Translations under genes and position numbers: made by a program | The notes under the pieces: generated by a model | Told to the model about the DNA's origin: nothing | The model's database searches: none | Seen by the model: the letters and a program-made list of their open reading frames with translations, nothing else | Shown: positions 45,387 through 54,189 of the stretch, one piece after another | Position numbering within the stretch: position 1 is the first letter of the stretch | How the letters are laid out: the number at the start of each line of letters is the position of its first letter | Source: JBQTGK01 sp052400665 | Lineage (GTDB): Bacteria > Bacteroidota > Bacteroidia > Bacteroidales > Marinifilaceae | Reading direction: 5' to 3' (one strand) | Length of the DNA stretch: 64,000 nt | Assembly (NCBI GenBank): GCA_052400665.1 | Contig: JBQTGK010000002.1

Positions 45387-45524
45387 TTAAATACAAAAGT
45401 CCAATACAATGGCGGCATTTTCCTGATCACCCTTTTCCAGTAGCTCTTTGGCTATTTTAATCAATTGACTGTCTTCTGCACCGCCTTTGATAACATCCGC
45501 TATCTCTTTAGGTAAGTTTTCCAT
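45387..45524 (-). CDS. small acidic protein of 45 residues, unknown function
   Basis: Reads MENLPKEIADVIKGGAED, then a helix-like segment (QLIKIAKELLEKG) and ends AAIVLDFCI. It is acidic with one C-terminal cysteine. It is followed by a strong terminator (45331-45368), and its sequence is unrelated to the surrounding repeats, both of which support a real gene. The upstream minus-strand sequence is AT-rich with a TACTTTTA box that is one base off the -7 consensus. It is a free-standing gene inside the repeat array. No family recognised. Confidence 0.6.
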   Translation of the reverse strand: MENLPKEIADVIKGGAEDSQLIKIAKELLEKGDQENAAIVLDFCI

Positions 45525-47487
45525 TGATACTAATTTTTGTAGTAGTGTATTAATTTTTTGTAAAAGTAAACAAAAAAAATTACATACTAATGTGTTAAAG
45601 CTGTCAACTTGTATTCTTAAGCCTTTAATAAGTTCTGTTTGTCTGTTAAAATGATGTATTCATGGAATAAATCTACTAATCAGTTTTTTGCAAACCTTTG
45701 CGAATGGAGAGCTTCAAGTTAAAAGGGAAAAGGATGAAGGATAAAGGATGAAGGATCAAACTCCAAGCTCCAAAAACCAAGTTTCAAAGGAAGAAGGTTA
45801 AAGGAAGAAGCTCCAAGACCCAAGGATAAAGGACAAAGGTTAAAGGAAGAAGGATCAAGGATCAAACTCCAAAACCAAAAAACCAAATAGTAAGGAAGAA
45901 GGGTAAAGGATCAAGCTCCAAAATCCAAGGATAAAGGACAAAGGTTAAAGGACAAAGTAAAAAGGAGTAAGGAAAAAGTAGTTGCTAATTGTTGATTGCA
46001 GGCTGTTGATTGTGGATTCCCTACCCCAGCGGGGCAAAATATCAGTAGCCCAGGGTAGAATGAGTGAAACGAATGACACCCTGGGATTGAAGGATACATG
46101 TAAAATCGTCGCACAGATTTGCTTGAGTAAAAGCAGATGGCTCTTGCGACGAAATAGAAAGCCAAAAACCAAGCTCCAAAAACCAAGTAGTAAGGAAGAA
46201 GGTTAAAGTAAAAAGGATAAAGTAAAAAGTAGCTGTTAATTGCTGATTGTAGATCCTTGCCCCAGAGGGGCAAAATATCAGTAGCCCGGGGTAGAATGAG
46301 TGAAACGAATGACACCCCGGGATGGAAGGGTACGTGTAAAATCGTCGCACAGATTTGTTTGAGTAAAAGCAGATGGCTCTTGCGACGAAATGGAAAGCCA
46401 AAAAACAAAAACCAAAATCCAAGCCCAAAAAACCAAAAATCAAAAACCAAGTTTCAAAGGAAGAAGCTCCAAGACCCAAGGATAAAGGACAAAGTAAAAA
46501 GGAATAAGGAAAAAGTAGTTGCTAATTGTTGATTGCAGGCTGTTGATTGCAGATTCCTACCCCAGAGGGGTAAAATATCAGTAGCCCAGGGTAGAATGAG
46601 TGAAACGAATGACACCCCGGGATGGAAGGGTACGTGTAAAATCGTCGCACAGATTTGCTTGAGTAAAAGCAGATGGCTCTTGCGACGAAATAGAAAGCCA
46701 AAAAACAAAAACCAAAATCCAAGCCCAAAAAACCAAAAATCAAAAACCAAGTTTCAAAGGAAGAAGCTCCAAGACCCAAGGATAAAGGACAAAGTAAAAA
46801 GGAATAAGGAAAAAGTCTTTGCTAATTGTTGATTGCAGATTCCTACCCCAGAGGGGTAAAATATTAGTAGCCCGGGGTAGAATGAGTGAAACGAATGACA
46901 CCCCGGGATCGAAGGATGCGTGTAAAATCGTCGCACAGAAATAGTCAAGTAAGGGCAGATAGTTCTTGCGACGAAATGGAAAGCCAAAAAACAAAAACCA
47001 AAATCCAAGCCCAAAAAATCAAAAATCAAAAACCAAGTAGTAAGGAAGAAGGATAAAGTAAAAAGTAGTTGCTAATTGTTGATTGCAGGCTGTTGATTAC
47101 AGATTCCTACCCCATAGGGGTAAAATATCAGTAGCCCAGGGTAGAATGAGTGAAACAAATGACACCCCGGGATTGAAGGATACGTGTAAGATCGTCGCAC
47201 AGATTTGCTTGAGTAAAAGCAGATGGCTCTTGCGACGAAATAGAAAGCCAAAAACCAAAAACCAAGGATTAAGGAAAAAGGAAGACATCAACGACACAGA
47301 TCGCTTGTTGTTGCTCACTACTCATTTAAAGAGAACCGTTTTTCTTTCAGGGAAATAATTTCCTCTTTTTTCTAAAACTTAGAATTTATATGTTATATTT
47401 AAGCCTTCATTATGATTTGGAATGATTTTGTTATCCCAATCATCTGAATTGTTACAAATTTAAACCTCTATAATAATTTTAGCGGCA

Positions 47488-48657
47488 ATGAAAAAGAACC
47501 GTATCCTCATCGTTGATGATGTTCCTGATAATATTAAAGTTTTACAAGCTATACTTTCTGCTGCTTCGTATGAAACACATTATGCATTAAGTGGAAAAGA
47601 TGCGATCATGCTTTGTGTAGAACATAGTTTTGATCTTATTCTTTTAGATATCATGATGCCTGAAATGGATGGATATGAGGTGTGTAAGTATCTGAAATCT
47701 AAAGATAAAACCAAGGATATTCCGGTGATTTTTCTGACTGCAAAAATTGATGAAGAGGCCATTATCAAGGGCTTTGAAACAGGAGCTCAGGATTATGTAA
47801 CCAAACCATTCAATACCCAGGAATTAATTGCGCGGGTCAATACCCATCTCGATCTTAAACAAAAGAATGAAGCTCTCAAGTTTATGAACCTTCAGTTGGA
47901 GGAGCGTGTTGCTGAGAGAACAATGGAGTTGGCCGATTCGAATAAAAGTTTGGAAGAGGCCAATCATCAACTGTTAACCTTAGAGGATTCGAAAAATGAT
48001 TTTCTGTCGCTTATGTCAACAGAACTGCGTGAGCCGCTAAATGGAATTGTTGGCTTTGCAGATATGCTGGAATATTCCATTAAGAATAAGACCCATCTGA
48101 GGTATGTGAAATTTATTAAGCAGGCATGTGAGAAGCTAATTGGAGTTTCAGATATTGCTTTGCTTTTGTCGGCTTTGCGTTTCGATCGTTATGAAATGAA
48201 AATACAGGGAATTCCTGCTCATGATATTGTTAAAGAGAGTGTTGATAAGTTGCGCCCCCTTATTTCCGAACGTAAAATCAAGCTAAAAATTAGTATTCCT
48301 AAAAATTTCATCATACGTGGGGATGAGCGTTTACTGGTAATTTGTATGGAGAAAATTCTTGAAAATGCCATTGGTAATGCGCCTTCTAAATCTGAAATTC
48401 TTGTGGGAGCCGAATTACAGGGTCAGAATGTAAAGATCTTTGTTCAGGATTCGGGAATTCATTTTGCTGAGGGAGAGGTGAATTATACTTTCCGCTTTTT
48501 TGAACTTAAGAAAGAGCAGGATACGCAGAATTTTAAACGTTTTACTCCAGGATTGGTCGTTGTGAAGTTGGTAATGGATTTACACAAAGCAAAAGTGGAG
48601 GTTGAGAACCGAAGCGAAGGCGGAGTGCAGGTTTCTTTTTTATTGCCTCAGTATTAG
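47488..48657 (+). CDS. response regulator fused to a degenerate histidine kinase
   Basis: 389 residues. Residues about 1-122 are a complete receiver domain: acidic pair in IVDDVPDN, phosphoacceptor Asp in LILLDIMMPEMDGYE, FLTAK and VTKPFN. A coiled coil (about 125-170) links it to a HisKA-like helix pair. The expected SHELRTPL H-box reads STELREPL, with Thr at about 178 in place of the phosphoacceptor His. The ATPase-like part has ENAIGNAPSK for the N box, DSGIHFAEGEV for the G1 region and a weak G2 region, so kinase activity is doubtful. It probably acts as a phosphorylation-controlled protein-interaction module. It stands alone between the two hairpin-repeat arrays. Confidence 0.85.
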   Translation: MKKNRILIVDDVPDNIKVLQAILSAASYETHYALSGKDAIMLCVEHSFDLILLDIMMPEMDGYEVCKYLKSKDKTKDIPVIFLTAKIDEEAIIKGFETGAQDYVTKPFNTQELIARVNTHLDLKQKNEALKFMNLQLEERVAERTMELADSNKSLEEANHQLLTLEDSKNDFLSLMSTELREPLNGIVGFADMLEYSIKNKTHLRYVKFIKQACEKLIGVSDIALLLSALRFDRYEMKIQGIPAHDIVKESVDKLRPLISERKIKLKISIPKNFIIRGDERLLVICMEKILENAIGNAPSKSEILVGAELQGQNVKIFVQDSGIHFAEGEVNYTFRFFELKKEQDTQNFKRFTPGLVVVKLVMDLHKAKVEVENRSEGGVQVSFLLPQY

Positions 48658-48694
48658 AACTTGAATAAATTTTGGTTCCAGATAAAATATAGTT

Positions 48695-48720
48695 AAGGTG
48701 CATTTATTGCACCTTTTTTT
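48695..48720 (+). terminator. Rho-independent terminator after the regulator gene
   Basis: Perfect stem AAGGTGCA / TGCACCTT, short loop, then a run of T. Confidence 0.88.
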
Positions 48721-49841
48721 ATTTTGGGTATCTGAAGGAAGAAGGTTAAATTATAAAGGTTAAAGTAAAAAGGATAAAGGAATAAGTCGCTGCTAATTGC
48801 TGACCGTTGATTGTAGATTCCTACCCCAGAGGGGTAAAATGTCTGTAGCCTAGGTTGGAATAAGTGAAACGAATGACACCCCGGGATTGAAGGATACATG
48901 TAAAATCGTCGCACAGATTTGTTTGAGTAAAAGCAGATGGCTCTTGCGACGAAATAGAAAGCCAAAATCCAAAATCCAAGCTCCAAAAACCAAGTAGTAA
49001 GGACAAAGGATAAAGTAAAAAGGATAAAGGAATAAGTCACTGCTAATTGCTGACCGTTGATTGTAGATTCCTGCCCCAGAGTGGCAAAATATCAGTAGCC
49101 CGGGGTAGAATGAGTGAAACGAATGACACCCTGGGATCGAAGGATACATGTAAGATCGTCGCACAGATTTGTTTGAGTGAAAGCAGATGGCTCTTGCGAC
49201 GGAATAGAAAGCCAAAAAGCAAACAACAAAATCCAAGCCCAAAAAACCAAAAATCAAAAACCAAGTTTCAAAGGGAGAAGCTCCAAAACCAAAGGATAAA
49301 GGACAAAGGAAGAAGGATAAAGTAAAAAGTAGCTGCTAATCATTGGTTGTTGGCTGTTAACCGGTACACTACCCCAGCGGGGTAAAATATCAGTAGCCCG
49401 GGGTAGAATGAGTGAAACGAATGACACCCTGGGATTGAAGGATACGTGTAAAATCGTCGCACAGATTTGCTTGAGTAAAAGCAGATGGCTCTTGCGACGG
49501 AATAGAAAGCCAAAAAGCAAACAACAAAATCCAAGCCCAAAAAACCAAAAATCAAAAACCAAGTTTCAAAGGGAGAAGCTCCAAAACCAAAGGATAAAGG
49601 ACAAAGGAAGAAGGATAAAGTAAAAAGTAGCGTTGTTGGCTGTTAACCGGTACACTGCCCCAGAGGGGCAAAATATCTGTAGCCCGGGATTGAAGGATAC
49701 ATGTAAGATCGTCGCACAGATTTGTTTGAGTAAAAGCAGATGGCTCTTGCGACGGAATAGAAAGCCAAAAAGCAAGGAAAAGATAATGTTTACTAGACAC
49801 TATCCTGAAAAGTACATAAGTAAAGTCATTATGATTTTATG
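48721..49841 (+). repeat. array 2 of the three-hairpin repeat element (4 copies)
   Basis: Core copies at 48822-48950, 49072-49200, 49370-49498 and 49656-49753 (short hairpin 2), same orientation as array 1 and with the same purine-rich spacers. In the last three copies hairpin 3 ends TGCGACGG in place of TGCGACGA, giving a G-T type pair. Copy 49072 has the TG..CA form of hairpin 1 with a mismatch (AGTGGCA). No gene is supported in this stretch. Confidence 0.85.
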
Positions 49842-50441
49842 TTAGTTTTTGCAGCAATTTTTAAAATATTTTTTAAGGTTTTGTTCTTTTAAAAATTCAA
49901 GAATCTTTTTTCCGTAGCTGGTAAAATAGCAATGATGCTTTAGGAAATCCACATTTTGGTCGTACCAGTGACTATTGGGAATTTCCTGATCGGTTACCGA
50001 TTCAATTTCTTTCTTCAGGTTCATGCATCGAAGTTCATAGTCTTCCGATCCCAAATGAAACATATCAGCATCACAAAGTACTTTTTGAATTTCATTTTTA
50101 GGATTAGGTGGGTAGTTGGTAGCTAAAATGCAATCGAAAACTTTCTTACTTCTGTCAGAGGGATATTTTATGTTCTTAAGGAATTTTTTTGCGATATCCA
50201 CTCCCGCTTTTTCATGTCCAAAGTAAGTTGCCGAGTGACCCGAGTCGTGAAACCAGGCAGCAATAATTACAATCTCGCTTTCTATTTCGTTTAACTTACT
50301 ATTACGAGCCAGTAGTTTACTTGCCTCAACAACTTCCTGTGTATGTTTAAGGTTATGATAATATAAGTGTTCGGGTAATTCACAAAGTAAATTACTTACA
50401 AAATTTTCTACCTGATTTATGTATTTATTATTGCTGTACAT
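49842..50441 (-). CDS. HD-domain metal-dependent phosphohydrolase
   Basis: 199 residues. HD signature: YYHNLKHTQEVVEAS (first His, about 27-41), AWFHDSGHSATYFGHE (His-Asp pair, about 62-77) and CDADMFHLGS (later Asp, about 123-132). Such small proteins hydrolyse phosphate esters or nucleotides; the substrate is not known. The C-terminus is Lys/Asn-rich and ends close to the repeat array. It is transcribed toward array 2 and is separated by about 180 bp from the DUF2461 gene, which has the same direction. Confidence 0.83.
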   Translation of the reverse strand: MYSNNKYINQVENFVSNLLCELPEHLYYHNLKHTQEVVEASKLLARNSKLNEIESEIVIIAAWFHDSGHSATYFGHEKAGVDIAKKFLKNIKYPSDRSKKVFDCILATNYPPNPKNEIQKVLCDADMFHLGSEDYELRCMNLKKEIESVTDQEIPNSHWYDQNVDFLKHHCYFTSYGKKILEFLKEQNLKKYFKNCCKN

Positions 50442-50619
50442 CTTATGCTTTTACTTTGGCTAAGTAAGTAATGTTTGCGATCATCAACAAAAGAATTTAT
50501 TTAAAAGATGTTATCGAATGTTAATGCTTATCCTTTAACAGAATATATTAAAAACGGTATCTTATTAAAAATGTTATCCGTACTATAAAAAAATATTACT
50601 TGCGCTTCCGGCGATATGA

Positions 50620-51282
50620 TTACAGATCGTTTACAATTTCGTTTAAAAATTGATTGAGAGGTCGAAGTGCTTTAAATGTATTTTCAATTTCGAAAGGAAA
50701 TTGATCGGACGTAAGAAGATCATCATTAATGGGTTTTATCACCGCGTAATTTTTGTAGTTGAGTAAGCTTATCTCTTCAAAGTCTTTGGGGAATCCCCGT
50801 GGAGCGGTTTTTAGTTTTTCGCCATACAATTCATCGAAATGCATTTTAAATTCGGGCTTGTTAATAATACTTTTAAACTCTTTGCTGTTATGATATATTT
50901 CTGTTCTTATGGCTTTCAATACTTTGCTTTCGGGCATATAGCATCCTCCACCTAAAAAGCTTTGTTCCGGTTCAATGTGAATATAATATCCGCCAAATTT
51001 ACTTTTTCGTCCCTGCTTTGCAATAAAAGCTCCAAAATTGGTTTTGTAGGGGCGTTTGTCACCAGAAAATCGTACATCTCTAAAAATTCTGAAAATACAA
51101 TCTTTTGCCTGAACACCATTAATATCAGTATCGATTTGTTTAATTTGTTCGATGCTTAGATCAATAAAAAGCTGAAAATCTTTTTTTGCTCTATCATACT
51201 TCTTTTTATTGGCCTGAAACCATTCTCTATTGTTGTTCTCTCTCAATTCCAAAAGGAATTCGTAAACAGATGAATTAAGCAT
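50620..51282 (-). CDS. DUF2461 domain protein
   Basis: 220 residues covering the whole domain. Landmarks: FLLELRENNNREWFQANKKKYDRAKKDF (start; quoted in part as FLLELRENNNREWF), IFRDVRFSGDKRPYKTNFGA (about 66-85), GGYYIHIEPEQSFLGGGCY (about 97-115) and a C-terminal PLNQFLNE. The family (also called TIGR02453) is widespread and has no assigned reaction. No signal peptide. It seems to be a single gene. Confidence 0.88.
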   Translation of the reverse strand: MLNSSVYEFLLELRENNNREWFQANKKKYDRAKKDFQLFIDLSIEQIKQIDTDINGVQAKDCIFRIFRDVRFSGDKRPYKTNFGAFIAKQGRKSKFGGYYIHIEPEQSFLGGGCYMPESKVLKAIRTEIYHNSKEFKSIINKPEFKMHFDELYGEKLKTAPRGFPKDFEEISLLNYKNYAVIKPINDDLLTSDQFPFEIENTFKALRPLNQFLNEIVNDL

Positions 51283-51661
51283 ATTGTGTATTTAAAAAAT
51301 GTGACAAGCTAAATTATTAATTTTATTCGTATTTTAAGCTTTATAGATGGTATAATGGTTTTATTTATTCTCTATTTTTTAGGCGAAGATTTATTGTTTT
51401 ATTCGAAGTTGAAATTGTCCGATAATAGATAGAAAAAACAGAATTATAGTTGATTTTTCGGAAATTATTAAATGAATATATTATTTGTCAGGATGCCTTT
51501 TGGCAGAAAACAATAAATTGACTGAAATTGCCCTGTTTCAGTTAAATAAGAAAACGAGCTTTATATGGAGAAATTAAAATTATTTATCAAAAAAATAAAT
51601 TTTATTTACAAGTATAAGCCTGTTATAAGTGAATAATAAGTAATTTAAAACAAAAAATCGG
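51283..51661. other. AT-rich divergent gap, nothing recognisable
   Basis: About 380 bases between the divergent DUF2461 gene and the exopolysaccharide operon. It should hold the promoters of both but no full TTG/TAnnTTTG pair was found. No repeat family of this window is present. Confidence 0.5.
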
Positions 51662-52813
51662 ATGTGGAAGTTGTTAAAGTTATGTATATTTTTGTTTTTT
51701 CTGATTCCTGTGGTATCATGGGTAAGCTGGAAATTGAAAAAGGAAATTCCCATAAATGTTTTGGTGATTGATAAAACAACACCCGATGAGAGATTCTCTG
51801 AACATCTCTCTTTTTTTTGGATGATAAATCAGAATAAATGGGTAAAACGTAATGGTGAAGAGTATGATTATGCCACAGATTTTTTAGGCTTTTATCCGAA
51901 AAAGAATGGCGATTATACCATAAAAGATTTAAAAAATTCAGCTCCAAAAGATATTGCCGAAATGGCAGATACTTTAGATCTTGTATTTTTTGCAGATACT
52001 TATGGAATTTACAATTCCAATTGGAAAGATCATCCTGATTATGGAAAGGATACTATTTCTTTTGTTTATGGGGGAATGAAATCGGAAGAGCTCGAATTAA
52101 TGAGGGAATTAAAGAGAAGAAAGAAAGCCATTATTGTGGAGTTTAACTTATTTGCTTCGCCAACTTCTGCTTTTGTTCGAAAACAAACAGAAGAATTGTT
52201 TGGTTTAAAATGGAGTGGTTGGGTAGGTCGACATTTTACCACTCTGGATACGCTTATAGATGCTGAAATTCCTAAGTGGGTACCCGAATTGTACCGAAAA
52301 AACTACAATAAGGAATATGATTTTAAGAGGGGAGGAATTGTACTAGTCGATAACAAAGAGCATATTATCATTCTGGAGAATGAAACTCATTTGAATGATC
52401 GGTTTCCGATTTTAAAAAGTACGCAAAATACTCAGGAAGAGTATAATGTGCCCGGGGAGATTTATTATCCGTTTTGGTTCGATATTAATACAAGTGATTC
52501 GAGAAATAAAATATTGGCAAATTTCGAGATTAATGTGAATGAAAAAGGAAAACAATTAATGGATTCGCTTAATGTGCCTTTGGAGTTTCCTGCAATATTT
52601 CATCATAATAAAGATTATGACTTTACCTATTTTGCTTGTGATTTTTCCGATAATCAAATGGGAATTTATTCTTCCTATTTCGATGGAGTTGAGAATATAA
52701 ATGGAGCTTTTTATAGTGCGAATCAGGTAAAGGATAGAAAAATGTTTTTTTGGAAATACTATCGGCCATTTATGACCACATTAATGAATAGTATTCATAC
52801 AAGAAGCAAGTAA
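51662..52813 (+). CDS. membrane-anchored protein of unknown function, first gene of exopolysaccharide-type operon
   Basis: 383 residues with one N-terminal hydrophobic helix (about 5-23), so probably anchored in the inner membrane with a periplasmic body. The body has alternating beta and alpha segments; notable stretches are LDLVFFADTYGIYNS, AIIVEFNLFASPTSAFVRKQTEELF and FTYFACDFSDNQMG. The layout hints at a glutamine-amidotransferase-like (class I) fold, but no catalytic triad can be asserted. Its position before the YaiO, CotH, HEAT and GT2 genes suggests a role in polymer secretion or modification. No family name can be given. Confidence 0.6.
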   Translation: MWKLLKLCIFLFFLIPVVSWVSWKLKKEIPINVLVIDKTTPDERFSEHLSFFWMINQNKWVKRNGEEYDYATDFLGFYPKKNGDYTIKDLKNSAPKDIAEMADTLDLVFFADTYGIYNSNWKDHPDYGKDTISFVYGGMKSEELELMRELKRRKKAIIVEFNLFASPTSAFVRKQTEELFGLKWSGWVGRHFTTLDTLIDAEIPKWVPELYRKNYNKEYDFKRGGIVLVDNKEHIIILENETHLNDRFPILKSTQNTQEEYNVPGEIYYPFWFDINTSDSRNKILANFEINVNEKGKQLMDSLNVPLEFPAIFHHNKDYDFTYFACDFSDNQMGIYSSYFDGVENINGAFYSANQVKDRKMFFWKYYRPFMTTLMNSIHTRSK

Positions 52814-52884
52814 ATTGATATTCAGAATTAGAGAAGGGACGATTTGTTTGTCTCTATCTTGAATCTAAAATAGATCTAATAAAT

Positions 52885-54183
52885 ATGATAAGACTTTTAC
52901 GCCTTTTTATAGTCACGATTTTTATTTTTTTGCAGGTAGGCTATCTGTTTGCTCAGGAGAATGTGTCTGGTGGCGAATTGAATCTGACTCAGGAATTTAA
53001 GCGTGCACAAAAATTAGCTTTTGAAGGGAACAGGGAAGAGGCCAGATTGATTTGTGCAGCAATTTTAAAGGAAAACCCTAAATATTACGACGCAAGAATC
53101 TTAACCGGTCGAACTTTGGCCTGGGATAAGAAGTACGAAGAGTCGAGAAAAGAATTGATAAGGGTACTAGAGGATGATGTTGATAACAGAGATGCAGTTT
53201 TAGCATTAATAGACCTGGAAAAATGGTCTGGAGACCTATCAAAAGCATTGTTTTATTGTGATTACGGACAGTCTTTTTATCCTCGGGAAGAGAAGTTTTT
53301 GATCCGGAAAATTAAGTTGCAACAGCAGGCGGGTCTCGAAAGTAAATCATTACAAACAATTAATGATTTGCTGGAAATAAATCCGGGAAGTGAAGAGGGA
53401 AATGAATTGTTTAAAAAACACACTTCGGCCTTTAGCAAGTATACCCTAAGTTTAAAGCATGATTTTGAGCATTTTTCGGAGCCTTATGTCCGCAGATGGC
53501 ACATTACTTCCTTGCAATTAAGTAAGCGAAATTCCTGGGGGAGTTTAATGGGAAGAGTGAATTTAGGGGATTTAATTTCCGATGGTGAAGGATTCTGGTC
53601 TAAAGATGTGGCCAGGCAATTTGAAATTGATGCCTATCCCAGAACCACATCAACTGCTTATATGTATTTGAGTTATGGGTATTCTCCCGATAATTTATTT
53701 CCTCAACACAGGGCCGGAGCCGAATGGTATCAAAAATTACCCCGTAAATTTGAGGCCTCGGCAGGAATGAGGTTTATGAGGTTTAATGGGAGTAGTGGGG
53801 CTAAAAATGTGTTCATTTATACCGGATCGATAGGTAAGTATTACCGGAATTACTGGTTTTCGCTTCGGGGATATTTTACACCAAAAAATAGCGAGGTTTC
53901 AAGATCCTTTATTTTTACCACCCGAAGATATTTGAGAGATGCAAAACAATATGTGGGAATAGAGTTGGGAACAGGAACCTCTCCCGATGAAGCCCGTGGT
54001 AATGTTGCCGATTTTAGTACTTATAAATACGATAGCTGGAAAGTGAAATTTTCTTATCAGGATCAGTTGCTCGAGAAACGTCTTACTTACTTGTTGCGTG
54101 CAGGTTTCGAAAAGGAAGAATATCAGGTAAACGAGAAAAGAAATATATTCAGTTTTTCGCTTAAACTATCTTATGCTTTATAA
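52885..54183 (+). CDS. TPR-YaiO family outer-membrane beta-barrel protein
   Basis: 432 residues. Signal peptide about 1-23 (ending LFAQ). Residues about 30-180 form TPR-like helical repeats (AQKLAFEGNREEARLICAAIL, ILTGRTLAWDKKYEESRKEL). Residues about 190-432 have alternating beta strands rich in aromatic residues and a final strand ending FSFSLKLSYAL, typical of an outer-membrane barrel of the YaiO type. The TPR-plus-barrel plan is the same as in synthase-dependent exporters such as PgaA, PelB and BcsC, so it is the likely outer-membrane exit for the polymer made by the GT2 enzyme. Confidence 0.82.
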   Translation: MIRLLRLFIVTIFIFLQVGYLFAQENVSGGELNLTQEFKRAQKLAFEGNREEARLICAAILKENPKYYDARILTGRTLAWDKKYEESRKELIRVLEDDVDNRDAVLALIDLEKWSGDLSKALFYCDYGQSFYPREEKFLIRKIKLQQQAGLESKSLQTINDLLEINPGSEEGNELFKKHTSAFSKYTLSLKHDFEHFSEPYVRRWHITSLQLSKRNSWGSLMGRVNLGDLISDGEGFWSKDVARQFEIDAYPRTTSTAYMYLSYGYSPDNLFPQHRAGAEWYQKLPRKFEASAGMRFMRFNGSSGAKNVFIYTGSIGKYYRNYWFSLRGYFTPKNSEVSRSFIFTTRRYLRDAKQYVGIELGTGTSPDEARGNVADFSTYKYDSWKVKFSYQDQLLEKRLTYLLRAGFEKEEYQVNEKRNIFSFSLKLSYAL

Positions 54184-54189
54184 TTGCCT

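Larger units (their letters stand above)
43933..47487 (+). repeat. array 1 of the three-hairpin repeat element (9 copies) with purine-rich spacers
   Basis: Core copies start at 44053 (cut at 44110), 44423, 44700 (short form), 45153 (cut), 46022, 46258, 46558, 46844 and 47108; full cores are close to 129 bp, all on the same strand. Each core has hairpin 1 (TACCCCAGAGGGGTA), hairpin 2 (CCCGGGGT, 22 bases, ACCCCGGG) and hairpin 3 (TCGTCGCA, about 31 bases, TGCGACGA). Paired changes occur: TA..TA against TG..CA in hairpin 1, and CCCAGGGT/ACCCTGGG against CCCGGGGT/ACCCCGGG in hairpin 2. Spacers are purine-rich words (CCAAGGATAAAGGACAAAG). Long frames crossing the cores are repeat artefacts. Confidence 0.85.

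Noticed and set aside
44053..49753. CRISPR array
   Set aside because: Repeat cores are about 129 bp with internal hairpins, spacers are related purine-rich sequence of unequal length, and there are no cas genes.
44388..49800. Many frames of 60-180 codons across the hairpin arrays on both strands, with similar translations
   Set aside because: They are similar only because the DNA element is repeated. Both strands are open over the same bases, copies are interrupted by the spacers, and base changes follow hairpin pairing and not codon positions.
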